Below, in pieces: positions 52,697-64,000 of a stretch of 64,000 nucleotides of DNA; the first letter of the stretch is position 1, and the number at the start of each line of letters is the position of its first letter. The stretch is from positions 62,001-126,000 of the forward strand of contig NZ_CP065230.1 in assembly GCF_015767635.1 (NCBI RefSeq). Reading direction: 5' to 3'. Under the pieces are notes generated by a model that did no database searches, was not told the DNA's origin, and was given only the letters and a program-made list of their open reading frames with translations. Origin of the DNA: Halomonas sp. A40-4. GTDB taxonomy: Bacteria > Pseudomonadota > Gammaproteobacteria > Pseudomonadales > Halomonadaceae. A program made the position numbers and the translations under genes.

Positions 52697-54808
52697 ATGA
52701 GTACTGCTACCCAGGCTATGAACACCTCTAACGATGTCCCGCTGCAGGCGCCGTCGCGGGAAATTTGGGATGCCAAGTATCGTCTGAAGGATCGCCATAG
52801 CCAACCGGTGGATCAGGACCTGGGCGCGACCTTCGAGCGTGTAGCGAAAGCCTTGGCGGATGTAGAAGGTGACAAGGCGCAAGAGTGGCTGCCCAAATTC
52901 CGTTGGGCGCTGGAAAATGGTGCGGTTCCTGCAGGTCGTATTCTCTCCAATGCCGGAGCTGACGCCTATAAGCCCGCGGTAAGTCTGATCAACTGCACCG
53001 TGTCGCGCACCATCCGCGATTCGATGCGCGATATTCTGGATTCCGTGGTGGACGCAGGGATGACGCTCAAGTCCGGCGCCGGTATCGGCTACGACTTCTC
53101 CACGCTGCGCCACAAGGGCGCCTTTGTGTTTGGTGCAGGTGCGGGCACCAACGGCCCCCTGGCGTTCATGGATATCTACGACAAGATGTGCTTTACCGTC
53201 GCCTCGGCGGGCGGCCGCCGAGGCGCGCAGATGGGCACCTTCGATGTTGGCCACCCCGATGTGCGTGAGTTTATCCAGGCCAAGCGCGAAGCGGGGCGGC
53301 TGCGTCAGTTTAACCTTAGCCTGTTGATTACTGACGAGTTCATGGAGGCCGTCAAGCATAACACGGACTGGCCGCTGGCCTTCCCGCTCCACCCCGGCGA
53401 GAAAGAAGACGTCAGCGCCGAGGACATCATCTACCGTGACTGGCCGGTAGTTCAAGACGGCTACACGGTCGACGATGAAGGCCGTGTGGCCTGCCGCATT
53501 GTCGAGGTGATCAAGGCGCGGGAACTGTGGGACACCATCATGTCCTCGACTTACGACTATGCCGAGCCTGGGTTCATCCTGATTGATCAGGTGAACCGCA
53601 TGAACAATAACTGGTTCTGCGAAGATATCCGCGCCACCAACCCCTGCGGTGAGCAGCCGCTGCCGCCGGAAGGCGCTTGCCTACTGGGCTCGGTCAACCT
53701 GACCCAGTTCGTGATTGAACCGTTCAGTGACCAGCCGCGCTTTGATTGGGATCGCTACCGCAAGGTGGTGGCGATCTTCACCCGCATGCTGGATAACGTG
53801 GTCGAGATTGCCGGCTTGCCGCTGCCCCAGCAGCAGCGCGAAATCGAAGCCAAGCGTCGCCATGGCATGGGGTTTCTGGGCCTGGGCTCGACGTTGACCA
53901 TGCTCAAGATCCCCTATGGCTCACAGGCGTCGCTGGCCTTCACGGAAGAAGTCAGTCGTCACCTGGCACTAGAAGGCTGGAAGCAGGCGCTAGAGCTTTC
54001 CCAAGAGAAAGGCATGGCGCCGGTACTTGCCGAAGAGCACGTGATCACCCCGAAGATGATGCGTGAGCGTCCTCAGCTTGCCAAAGACGGCTATGAAGTG
54101 GGCGATAAGGTGCCCGGTCGCATTCTCCATGCCCGCTACAGCCAGTACATGAACAAGGTGGCTGAGCTGGAACCCGAGCTGGTGGCGCAGCTTGCGGAAC
54201 ACGGTGCTCGCTTTACCCATCACAGCTCTATCGCGCCGACCGGCACGATTTCGCTATCGATGGGTAACAACGCCTCCAACGGCATCGAGCCGTCGTTCTC
54301 GCACCGTTATTTCCGCAATATCATCCAGTCTGGCAAGAAAACCAAAGAGCAGGTCGAAGTTGTGTCCTTCGAGCTGGCAGCCTATCGCCACTTTATTGCT
54401 GCTGATGCGGTGGACAGTGACCTCCCCGACTACTTCATTACGGCTGATGCCGTCACCCCCGAGCAGCATGTCGCGGTGCAGGCGGCGGCCCAGCAATGGA
54501 TCGACTCGGCGATTTCCAAAACGGTTAACGTGCCCACCGAATTTCCGTTCGAACAGTTCCAGGATTTATATCTACAGGCTTATGAAAGCCGCCTGAAAGG
54601 CTGCACGACCTTCCGCTTTAACCCGGAAGCCTTCCAGGGCGTGCTGGTGCGTGAGGATGACCTGAAAAACACTACCTATGTATTTGAGCTCGAGAACGGT
54701 GAAACCCTCGAACTGGCCGGCGATGAAAAAGTGATCTACGACGGTGAAGAGCACAATGCCGCCAACCTGTTTGATGGCTTGAAAGAAGGCACTTACGGCA
54801 AATGGTGA
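52697..54808 (+). CDS. nrdJ: Adenosylcobalamin-dependent ribonucleotide reductase, large part (NrdJa)
   Basis: This class II reductase makes deoxyribonucleotides with coenzyme B12 and does not need oxygen. The 703-aa product has the barrel active-site motif NPCGEQ at residues 315-320 (Cys317 and Glu319), a redox Cys100 in LINCTVSR, and PTGTISLSMGNNASNGIEPS near residue 520. It stops after the catalytic barrel and lacks the C-terminal redox cysteines, which are on the next gene, as in the split NrdJa/NrdJb of Pseudomonas aeruginosa. AAGGAG lies 8 bases before the ATG, with paired NrdR boxes upstream. Confidence 0.95.
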   Translation: MSTATQAMNTSNDVPLQAPSREIWDAKYRLKDRHSQPVDQDLGATFERVAKALADVEGDKAQEWLPKFRWALENGAVPAGRILSNAGADAYKPAVSLINCTVSRTIRDSMRDILDSVVDAGMTLKSGAGIGYDFSTLRHKGAFVFGAGAGTNGPLAFMDIYDKMCFTVASAGGRRGAQMGTFDVGHPDVREFIQAKREAGRLRQFNLSLLITDEFMEAVKHNTDWPLAFPLHPGEKEDVSAEDIIYRDWPVVQDGYTVDDEGRVACRIVEVIKARELWDTIMSSTYDYAEPGFILIDQVNRMNNNWFCEDIRATNPCGEQPLPPEGACLLGSVNLTQFVIEPFSDQPRFDWDRYRKVVAIFTRMLDNVVEIAGLPLPQQQREIEAKRRHGMGFLGLGSTLTMLKIPYGSQASLAFTEEVSRHLALEGWKQALELSQEKGMAPVLAEEHVITPKMMRERPQLAKDGYEVGDKVPGRILHARYSQYMNKVAELEPELVAQLAEHGARFTHHSSIAPTGTISLSMGNNASNGIEPSFSHRYFRNIIQSGKKTKEQVEVVSFELAAYRHFIAADAVDSDLPDYFITADAVTPEQHVAVQAAAQQWIDSAISKTVNVPTEFPFEQFQDLYLQAYESRLKGCTTFRFNPEAFQGVLVREDDLKNTTYVFELENGETLELAGDEKVIYDGEEHNAANLFDGLKEGTYGKW

Positions 54809-54867
54809 TGCCTGGACGCGGCCCATCACGCACAGCCAATGCACACCTTTGCTAAGTGGAGAACGTT

Positions 54868-55647
54868 ATGACTGTTGAAATTACTTCAAAGATCGTCGGT
54901 TACCGTATCAAACAGCAGGAGCCGACGGCGCCCAACCCAACTCTGCCCGAGGAAGACCCGCTGACGGTGCGCATTCCGTCGCGCCCGGAAGGCACGCTGG
55001 AGGCCGTCTCGGAAAAGATTTCCTACGTGGGCGCTGAAGGCCGCAAAAAGGTTTATCTACTGGTGTCCTTCATGCCGGTGGAAGGCGTGGTTGGCGGCAA
55101 ACGCGTGGTCATCGAGCGGCCGGTGGAGTTTTTCTTCCCCTCCGGGCAGCTTTCCAGCGAACACCAATGGATTACGGCTACCATGCGTAGCCTGTCACTG
55201 GCGGCGAGGGGCGGCTATGTCACCCAGGCGGTCGCGGACCTACGCAAGGTTGCCTGGGATAAGGGTCTGGTGCGTTGTGGCATGAACCGCTGGAACAAAC
55301 CCATGTTCCACGATTCCGAAGTGGCTGCTATTGCCTGGTCGATCCAGCAGATTCTGTATCGCCGGGGCTTTCTGGATCAGGACGGCAACCAGGTGCCGGT
55401 GGAAAGCCTGGTGGAGCGGTACGCGCATCGTATGCAGCACGGCCACGCCTGGCAGCCCCCCGTGGATGATACCTCCGACGAGGCCGGCAGCGGGGCGGTC
55501 GAGCCCATCGGTCAAGCGGCGTCGACCACTGACCAGGCCAGCGGACCGGCGGTCGTCGGCCACTGCCCGGAGTGCCGCGGTGAGCTGATCATGATGGATG
55601 GCTGCCCGACCTGTTACGCGGGGTGTGGCTGGTCTAAGTGCGGCTAA
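54868..55647 (+). CDS. Ribonucleotide reductase class II, C-terminal partner (NrdJb)
   Basis: This 259-aa protein is the likely NrdJb half of the split class II reductase. Residues 1-130 resemble the TSCPD-like part (VRIPSRPEGTLEAVSEKISY) and residues 225-259 hold cysteine pairs in CPECRGELIMMDGC, CPTC and CGWSKCG, which would relay electrons to the active site of NrdJa. I chose the ATG at 54868 because GGAG lies 6 bases upstream; a GTG four codons earlier is less likely. It lies 59 bases after nrdJ and ends before a terminator. Confidence 0.9.
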   Translation: MTVEITSKIVGYRIKQQEPTAPNPTLPEEDPLTVRIPSRPEGTLEAVSEKISYVGAEGRKKVYLLVSFMPVEGVVGGKRVVIERPVEFFFPSGQLSSEHQWITATMRSLSLAARGGYVTQAVADLRKVAWDKGLVRCGMNRWNKPMFHDSEVAAIAWSIQQILYRRGFLDQDGNQVPVESLVERYAHRMQHGHAWQPPVDDTSDEAGSGAVEPIGQAASTTDQASGPAVVGHCPECRGELIMMDGCPTCYAGCGWSKCG

Positions 55648-55668
55648 TAAGCGTCATCGCCGTATGAG

Positions 55669-55704
55669 AAACGCCGCGAGCTTAGTCAGCCCGCGGCGTT
55701 TTTT
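55669..55704 (+). terminator. Terminator after nrdJb
   Basis: A stem AACGCCGCG paired with CGCGGCGTT (9 bp, 13-base loop) is followed by TTTT. It lies 20 bases after the nrdJb stop codon. Confidence 0.88.
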
Positions 55705-55733
55705 GCTTGTTGGGGAGACGAGGAGGTAGGGGG

Positions 55734-56477
55734 CTAGCCCGCGGCATCAAACAGTGGGCGCACATTATCGGTCAGGTAGGCGTCGTCAAACTCGCCTTCT
55801 ACCGAGAGGGCGTCCAGGTCCGGGATCGTGACGTTATGCCGATCACGGAAGACCAGCCCATCCTCGCTGAGGGCGCTGAACGTTCGGCTGACGTGGACCG
55901 GGCTCAAACCCAGGATATCGGCCAACTGCTCCTGGGAAAGCGGTAAGCGGAACTGGCCACTGATATCGTCGTTTGTCTGGCGCAGCCGTAAATACATTTC
56001 ATGAAGAAAATGAGCCATTTTCTGGCGGGCGCTGCGCCGGGCAATGTTGACTAGCCGTTCGGTTAGTAATGCTTGCTGACGACTGCCGATGGCGAACATG
56101 ACCGAGGTTAACGGTAGCGACTGGCGAAATAGCTCGAGCATGCGGCGATGGGGAAAATGGCAGATAACCCCGTCGTTGATCATGCGCACGTTCTCGAGAC
56201 GCTGGTTAAAGGCAAACTCACGCAGTCCAATGATATCGCCTGGCAAAAAGACTTCCAGTATCTGGCGGTCGCCGTTCTCCAGATGGCGATACGAGTAAGC
56301 CCAGCCGCTTTTCAGGGTACAGAACTCATTGGCCGGGTCGCCTATCTCCCAGAGTAGCGTGCCTGCCTTGATGTCGGTGGGACTATCCTCCAGCGAGATG
56401 AGCAGTTGCTTTTCGTCTTCACTAAGCGAGGAGTAGTGGCTGAAATGCTTAATGATGCAGCTTTTTTCTTGGCCCAC
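55734..56477 (-). CDS. Crp/Fnr-family transcriptional regulator
   Basis: This 247-aa protein has a cyclic-nucleotide-binding-type domain (about residues 20-130, with GDPANEFCTLKSGWAYSYRH and LPGDIIGLREFAFN) and a Crp-type helix-turn-helix (about 175-215: LSQEQLADILGLSPVHVSRT). It lacks the N-terminal cysteine cluster of Fnr, so it is not an iron-sulfur oxygen sensor. I start it at the GTG at 56477, which has AAGGGG about 9 bases upstream; a GTG ten codons earlier lacks a good site. It is next to nrdJ and uvrA, but a link is unproven. Confidence 0.88.
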   Translation of the reverse strand: MGQEKSCIIKHFSHYSSLSEDEKQLLISLEDSPTDIKAGTLLWEIGDPANEFCTLKSGWAYSYRHLENGDRQILEVFLPGDIIGLREFAFNQRLENVRMINDGVICHFPHRRMLELFRQSLPLTSVMFAIGSRQQALLTERLVNIARRSARQKMAHFLHEMYLRLRQTNDDISGQFRLPLSQEQLADILGLSPVHVSRTFSALSEDGLVFRDRHNVTIPDLDALSVEGEFDDAYLTDNVRPLFDAAG

Positions 56478-56617
56478 GGCTAACGACCCCTTAAATGATG
56501 TTCGCACAAAATCGATGATCCAATCGATCGCTACTATAAACGACGCCGATTAAAAATGCTTAGCGTATGAGTCTCGCAGCGTGGCAGCAGCGCGCGCAAG
56601 CCCACCATGGTTGACCA

Positions 56618-59461
<2,844 letters not shown>

Positions 59462-59653
59462 CAACACCTCGAATCGCGCGGCAAAAGCGTGATTATACGT
59501 TTCTCTGTGCCCTCCCGGCAAAGCGGTTTCACTTGGCATCGGGTTGATGGCGTTTCGCTGAATCACCCAACGCGCTAGAATGGGCGGCTATCCAAGCCCC
59601 TATGGGCATTTACCATCGACGATCATCACCCCAAGGACCACCCCAAGGGTTTT

Positions 59654-61033
59654 ATGCGCAAGGTGTCTGCACTGTTACTGGCCTCTGAACGCCGTGCCAT
59701 CAGCGGCCTGGCGGGTCTATACGCGTCTCGTATGTTGGGGCTTTTCATGGTGCTGCCCGTGTTGGCGCTGTATGCCGACGGTCTGGCAGGTTCGACGCCG
59801 CTGCTGGTGGGGGTGGCGCTAGGGATCTATGGACTGACCCAGGCGCTGCTGCAAATCCCCTTTGGTTTATGGTCTGACCGGATTGGCCGCAAACGCGTGA
59901 TTGCCTTCGGCCTGGTACTGTTTGCCCTGGGCAGTGTGGTGGCGGCGCTCGCTGATTCCATCGGTGCAATGATTGTCGGTCGTGCCTTGCAGGGCAGTGG
60001 TGCGGTGGCCGCGGCTATCATGGCGCTGCTCGCGGACCAGACCCGCGAGCAGGTGCGTACCGCGGCGATGGCAACGATTGGCTTATCGATTGGCGTGGCA
60101 TTTGCGCTGGCCATGGTGATTGGGCCCTGGCTGGCGGCATGGGCAGGGCTTGCCGGTGTGTTCTGGATGACGGTGCTGCTGACGCTGCTGGGCTTGATGG
60201 TACTTTGGCGCTGGGTGCCTCCCGCGCCGCGCCGTGTCCAGCACCGCGATGTGGGCATGGATCGTCGGCAGTTGAGAAGCGTGTTGTCACGCCCGGAGCT
60301 CTGGCGACTCGACGTGTCGATTTTTGCACTGCACTTTGTGCTGATGGCGATTTTTGTGGCCGTGCCGTTTCGCTTGATTGAGACGGGTATCAGTGCGGCG
60401 CATCATGGTCTGGCCTACCTGGCGATCATGGGGCTTTCGTTTATCGCCATGCTGCCGCTGATGATCATGGCCGAGAAGCACCAGCGCATGACGCGGATCT
60501 GTTTGCTGGCGATAGGCGCCATTGCGGTCAGCCTGGCGGGGTTGGGACTGCCCGTTTCTGAAGGCTATTGGTTATTTCCATGGCTGTTTATTTTCTTTAC
60601 CGGCTTTAACCTGCTGGAAGCGACCCTTCCCTCGATGCTCAGCAAGCTCGCACCGGCCGGGGCGAAGGGGACTGCCATGGGTGTTTATTCCACCAGCCAA
60701 TTCCTGGGGGCATTTCTCGGCGGTACCCTGGGGGGCGTGCTGGCAACGGTCGGCGGTCTGGACGCAGTATTTCTCGGCTGTGCGCTGCTGGCGCTATTAT
60801 GGTGGGTCGCGATGCTGAATATGCCATCGCCTCCGCCGTTGAGCAGTGAGGTGGTGGCACTGGGTGACACCGAGGGCGATACTATGGACGTGCTGCTTGA
60901 TCACCTGGCGGGCGTGGCAGGCGTCGAGGATGTCATGGTTGTGCCCGAAGAGCGGCTAGCGTATTTGAAGGTCAATCGACAGCAGCTTGATCAAGCAGCG
61001 CTTGCTAAGCTGGTAACACCCCCGAAATCGTAA
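59654..61033 (+). CDS. YajR-like major facilitator transporter
   Basis: This 459-aa protein is an inner-membrane MFS transporter with about 12 helices. The loop motif LWSDRIGRKRVIAFG (MFS motif A) is near residue 73. The C-terminal 65 residues, after the last helix, form a small soluble domain (VEDVMVVPEERLAYLKVNRQ) like the YAM domain of E. coli YajR. The substrate is not known. The gene order uvrA (divergent), MFS, ssb also occurs in Pseudomonas. AAGGG lies 5 bases before the ATG. Confidence 0.88.
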   Translation: MRKVSALLLASERRAISGLAGLYASRMLGLFMVLPVLALYADGLAGSTPLLVGVALGIYGLTQALLQIPFGLWSDRIGRKRVIAFGLVLFALGSVVAALADSIGAMIVGRALQGSGAVAAAIMALLADQTREQVRTAAMATIGLSIGVAFALAMVIGPWLAAWAGLAGVFWMTVLLTLLGLMVLWRWVPPAPRRVQHRDVGMDRRQLRSVLSRPELWRLDVSIFALHFVLMAIFVAVPFRLIETGISAAHHGLAYLAIMGLSFIAMLPLMIMAEKHQRMTRICLLAIGAIAVSLAGLGLPVSEGYWLFPWLFIFFTGFNLLEATLPSMLSKLAPAGAKGTAMGVYSTSQFLGAFLGGTLGGVLATVGGLDAVFLGCALLALLWWVAMLNMPSPPPLSSEVVALGDTEGDTMDVLLDHLAGVAGVEDVMVVPEERLAYLKVNRQQLDQAALAKLVTPPKS

Positions 61034-61104
61034 GAGGGGCGGGGTAATAGTGCGTCGCTGGGACGCTGTCGACGTTTATCGATATCAATTGAAAGGAGCG
61101 CCTT

Positions 61105-61668
61105 ATGGCTCGCGGCATTAACAAGGTTATCTTGATCGGCAACCTCGGACAGGATCCTGAGGTACGGTTCACGCCCTCCGGGACAGCGGTTGCCAATCTT
61201 AATCTGGCCACCACTGATACCTGGATGGATCGCCAGAGTGGCCAGCGCCAGGAGCGCACCGAGTGGCACCGGGTGGTGATGTTCAACAAAACCGCCGAAA
61301 TTGCCCAGCAATACCTCAAGAAAGGCTCCAAGGTTTACATCGAAGGTCGTTTGCAAACCCGCAAATGGCAGGACCAGAATGGTCAGGACCGCTACAGCAC
61401 TGAAATCGTTGCCAATGACATGCAGATGCTTGATTCCCGCGGCGGTGATTACCAGGGCGGCGGGGCGCCCAATAACTATGCGCAAGGTGGGCAGGGTGGC
61501 CAACCCCAGCCGCCTCAGGGTGACCAATACGGCGGACAAGGCGCTAACCAGCCGCAGCGAGCGCCCCAGCAAAACCAGCCCGCACCGCCCCAAGGCCAGC
61601 AAAACAACCAGTATGGCGCCCCTGACCCCGGCAATTTCGATGATTTCGACGATGAGATTCCGTTCTAA
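61105..61668 (+). CDS. ssb: Single-stranded DNA-binding protein SSB
   Basis: SSB coats single-stranded DNA in replication and repair. The 187-aa product has the OB-fold domain (about residues 1-110: [20 protein letters not shown] and [20 protein letters not shown]), a Gln/Gly/Pro-rich linker (about 115-178) and the acidic protein-binding tip [14 protein letters not shown] precedes the ATG. Confidence 0.98.
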   Translation: MARGINKVILIGNLGQDPEVRFTPSGTAVANLNLATTDTWMDRQSGQRQERTEWHRVVMFNKTAEIAQQYLKKGSKVYIEGRLQTRKWQDQNGQDRYSTEIVANDMQMLDSRGGDYQGGGAPNNYAQGGQGGQPQPPQGDQYGGQGANQPQRAPQQNQPAPPQGQQNNQYGAPDPGNFDDFDDEIPF

Positions 61669-61713
61669 GTGACGTTCAATGACGCGAGTGATGGTTAAGG
61701 GAGACAGGCCGTC

Positions 61714-62604
61714 TTGAAGCTTTTGATACTCGATGCGGGACACTGCTTGAGTCTGGCGCTGGCGCGCGAAACCAATCGCCGCTCAGATACTGAGCTGGTG
61801 ATTGAGCCAACGACGCGAGTGAGCGCCGAGCGCCTGCGCGAGGTGTCGCCGGATGCAGTGATTATGCCGCCTCTGGCGCACCCCTTGAACATGGCTCCCG
61901 CCGCCGTTATGGAGCACGCCGACGCCGTTGAGGCCTGCCTTGAGGCCTGCCGCGCAGAAGACGTGGCGCTCGTCTGGTGTGTGTCTGATCAGCTCTACGA
62001 AGACGGTTTCGACGTCGCCATCGATGAGCATGTCGTTCCGGCACCTCGTGATGAGAGCCTGCGCCGTCTGGTGCAAACCGGCAATCGTATCCGGGCTGAT
62101 TACGCGCGCCATCTGATTGTTCGTCTGGGGCCGCTGTTTGCCCTTGAGGGCAGTCATGCGTGGCTCAACGAACTGTTGGACAGCCTGGTCATGGGTGACA
62201 GCGTGCGCGCGGCGGAAGACGTCATCTTCTGCCCTACCTCGGCAGATGCCGTGGCTCTCGCACTGATCGGCATGCTCCAGCAGCAGTCCTGCGGGGCGAA
62301 CGCCTGGGGCGCCTATCACCTGGCAGGCACTGAGCCGGTGAGCGCTTTTACCTTTACCTCCATGGTAAGAACCCAGTTGTTGACCCACCTTGAAGGTCGT
62401 GGCGAGCAAGTGACATTAGGCGACGTCAAGGCATTGAAGCATCATCACGATGCCAAACTGCGGCGCGTGCTGAATTGCCGCCGCGTGCTCAACGTGTTTG
62501 GTGTCCATCAAAAGCCGTGGCGTTTGGAGGTTGGGCGCATGCTCGATGCCTGGTGTTTAACGCGTGATCAAAAGGGTGTCGACGGCACAGGAGCGTCGTC
62601 TTGA
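61714..62604 (+). CDS. RmlD-like sugar-nucleotide-binding protein, catalytically degenerate
   Basis: This 296-aa protein resembles the RmlD/dTDP-4-dehydrorhamnose reductase branch of extended SDRs: WCVSDQLYEDGFD matches the substrate region, RADYARHLIVRLGPLF the end of the catalytic helix region and WGAYHLAGTEPVSAFTFTSM the C-terminal part. The nucleotide loop is altered (LDAGHCLSLALA instead of GxxGQLG) and the YxxxK catalytic pair is not found. It may bind a ligand without being a reductase. The start is TTG at 61714 with AAGGGAG about 10 bases upstream. It overlaps the next gene by 4 bases. Confidence 0.75.
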   Translation: MKLLILDAGHCLSLALARETNRRSDTELVIEPTTRVSAERLREVSPDAVIMPPLAHPLNMAPAAVMEHADAVEACLEACRAEDVALVWCVSDQLYEDGFDVAIDEHVVPAPRDESLRRLVQTGNRIRADYARHLIVRLGPLFALEGSHAWLNELLDSLVMGDSVRAAEDVIFCPTSADAVALALIGMLQQQSCGANAWGAYHLAGTEPVSAFTFTSMVRTQLLTHLEGRGEQVTLGDVKALKHHHDAKLRRVLNCRRVLNVFGVHQKPWRLEVGRMLDAWCLTRDQKGVDGTGASS

Positions 62605-63329
62605 AGCAAGTGGTTCGCAGCGTGGTATTTTACGCGGGATATTTTGCCGCTTTGTTGGTGATTGGCGTATTGTTTCTGCCGATCGCGCCTTTTTTACCTC
62701 TGGCCGGGCGCTATCGCCTGCTCAATTTATATAATTATTTTCTGATGTTCTGGTTCCGCATCGCCTGTGGTGTGCGTTACGACATTCAGGGCGCGCATCA
62801 CCTGCCTGACGGGCCCTGTGTGATTCAGGCAAACCACCAGAGCGAGTGGGAAACGGTTTTTCTGCAGGTGATGAAACCGCCTGTTTGTACCGTGTTGAAG
62901 CGAGAATTACTGCGCCTACCCATCTTTGGCTGGGGCTTGCGTCTGCTACACCCGATCAGCCTGGACCGTTCCAAACCGGCACGGGCTATCAAACAGGTGC
63001 TGAGCCAGGGCGTCTCGCGGCTGAACACGGGGCTTTCGGTGCTGATTTTCCCTGAAGGCACCCGGGTTGAGCCGGGGGAGCGCAGGCGTTACAACAAAAG
63101 CGGTAGCGTGGTTGCCTGTCGTGCAGGGGTGCCGGTCATCCCCGTGGCCCATAATGCGGGAGAGCGTTGGCCAGGGCGCCATTGGGTCAAGCGTCCGGGC
63201 GTGCTGCGGGTGCGTATTGGCGAGCCGATCGAAACCGCGGGGCGAACCTCGGATGAGGTACTGGCCGATGTCGAGGCGTGGATAGAGACCCAACTGATCG
63301 ATATATCGGATGTGCCAAGGCCGCAATAA
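62601..63329 (+). CDS. PlsC-type 1-acylglycerol-3-phosphate acyltransferase
   Basis: This 242-aa inner-membrane protein probably transfers an acyl chain to lysophosphatidate or a related lipid. It has one or two N-terminal hydrophobic segments (about residues 5-35 and 44-58), the acyltransferase motif NHQSEWE (H-x4-E form, about 76-82), a lysine-rich motif II and FPEGTR (about 150-155), then PVIPVAHN. The start is TTG at 62601, supported by AGGAG 7 bases upstream. It may be a second PlsC. A bidirectional terminator follows. Confidence 0.87.
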   Translation: MKQVVRSVVFYAGYFAALLVIGVLFLPIAPFLPLAGRYRLLNLYNYFLMFWFRIACGVRYDIQGAHHLPDGPCVIQANHQSEWETVFLQVMKPPVCTVLKRELLRLPIFGWGLRLLHPISLDRSKPARAIKQVLSQGVSRLNTGLSVLIFPEGTRVEPGERRRYNKSGSVVACRAGVPVIPVAHNAGERWPGRHWVKRPGVLRVRIGEPIETAGRTSDEVLADVEAWIETQLIDISDVPRPQ

Positions 63330-63351
63330 CGCGCTTATGTGCTGAGCATAA

Positions 63352-63386
63352 AAAACGCCCCATGTGGATTCCACAGGGGGCGTTTT
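63352..63386. terminator. Bidirectional terminator between plsC-like gene and fabB
   Basis: AAAACGCCCC (63352-63361) pairs with GGGGCGTTTT (63377-63386), extended by a TGTGG/CCACA inner stem across one mismatch. T-runs lie on both strands, and the two genes converge here. Confidence 0.92.
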
Positions 63387-63415
63387 CATGGTGCTTACCA
63401 GAGACTAGCCGCAGA

Positions 63416-64000
63416 TTACTCGGCGTAGCGCTGGAACACCAGGCAGGCATTGGTGCCGCCAAAGCCAAAGCTGTTGGACAAGACGCGGTCGATCGTTACG
63501 CCGTCGCGACGTTCGGTGACGATATCGAAACCGTCGGCCTGCTCGTCGAGCTGTTCCACGTTGGCCGAGGCGGCCACAAAGCCATGCTGCATCATAAGCA
63601 GCGAGTAGACGGCTTCCTGCACGCCGGTCGCGCCCAGTGAATGGCCAGTCAGCGATTTGGTCGAGCTCATCGCCGGTGTTGAATTGCCAAATACTTCGCG
63701 AACCGCTTTGAGCTCGGCCACATCGCCCACCGGCGTTGATGTGCCGTGGGTATTGATATAATCAATATCACCCTCAACGGTCGCCATGGCTTGGCGCATA
63801 CAGCGAGTCGCCCCTTCGCCGGAAGGTGCCACCATGTCGTAGCCGTCAGACGTGGCGCCATAGCCTACCAACTCACCGTAAATCTTGGCGCCGCGTGCCT
63901 TGGCGTGCTCCAGTTCTTCGAGCACCAGCATGCCGCCGCCGCCAGCGATCACAAAGCCGTCACGAGCTTGGTCATAAGGACGCGATGCCTTGTCGGGCGA
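63416..64000 (-). CDS. fabB: 3-oxoacyl-ACP synthase I FabB (C-terminal part, partial)
   Basis: FabB condenses acyl-ACP with malonyl-ACP in fatty acid synthesis and is needed for unsaturated fatty acids. The window holds the C-terminal 194 residues. They carry [20 protein letters not shown], the catalytic His in [11 protein letters not shown], the Lys and His in [18 protein letters not shown], and [15 protein letters not shown] near the end. The match is to FabB rather than FabF. The frame is open to the right edge, so the N-terminal half with the active-site Cys lies outside. Confidence 0.95.
   Translation of the reverse strand, partial: SPDKASRPYDQARDGFVIAGGGGMLVLEELEHAKARGAKIYGELVGYGATSDGYDMVAPSGEGATRCMRQAMATVEGDIDYINTHGTSTPVGDVAELKAVREVFGNSTPAMSSTKSLTGHSLGATGVQEAVYSLLMMQHGFVAASANVEQLDEQADGFDIVTERRDGVTIDRVLSNSFGFGGTNACLVFQRYAE

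Noticed and set aside
59462..59653. LexA (SOS) box between uvrA and the MFS gene
   Set aside because: No CTGT-N8-ACAG pattern was found in the gap.

Overview
The window looks like the chromosome of a gammaproteobacterium with moderately high GC, most likely a member of the Halomonadaceae (Halomonas and relatives). That is an inference from gene content and protein flavour: an FlhDC-controlled flagellar regulon, Pseudomonas-like proteins and a split B12-dependent ribonucleotide reductase. No database search was run. The window opens with the 3' end of a 23S rRNA gene, a spacer without tRNA, a 5S rRNA gene, a terminator, a remnant of a second 5S 3' end and a second terminator.

From about 1.4 kb to 52 kb lies an almost unbroken motility and chemotaxis island. 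flgA, flgM and flgN face left. flgBCDEFGHIJKL run right (rod, hook, P and L rings, hook-filament junction). A bidirectional terminator separates these from fliR-Q-P-O-N-M-L-K-J-I-H-G-F, which run left (export gate, C-ring, basal body). After fliE come flaG (left), a PilZ plus HD-GYP-like fusion gene, fliS, fliT, a second fliK-type gene with a small FlhB C-domain gene, flhDC, motAB, cheA, cheW, a receptor gene, cheR, cheB, a second receptor gene, cheY, cheZ, flhB, flhA, a very long flhF, an unknown gene where flhG usually sits, flhE, fliA and a second stator pair. Genes are packed with 4-nt overlaps, so translational coupling is probable. Four clear sigma-28 (FliA) promoters, all with N11 spacing, precede flgM, flgK, flaG and fliS. 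They imply a hierarchy in which FlhDC leads to the hook-basal body and FliA, and FliA (held by FlgM) leads to the late genes. Flagellin (fliC), the cap (fliD), a canonical FlhG and FleQ/FleSR are absent from the window.

From 52 kb to the end are housekeeping genes: a secreted orphan, nrdJa-nrdJb (split class II ribonucleotide reductase) behind a paired NrdR box, a Crp/Fnr-type regulator, uvrA, a yajR-like MFS transporter, ssb, a degenerate RmlD-like protein, a PlsC-type acyltransferase and the C-terminal part of fabB, which runs off the right edge.

The least conventional items are the roughly 350-residue C-terminal extension of FlhF, the non-ATPase protein encoded right after it, the PilZ/HD-GYP fusion with an incomplete metal site, the FliK-like/FlhX-like gene pair, and the 5S tail duplication. 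No CRISPR array, insertion sequence, prophage or tRNA gene was seen.
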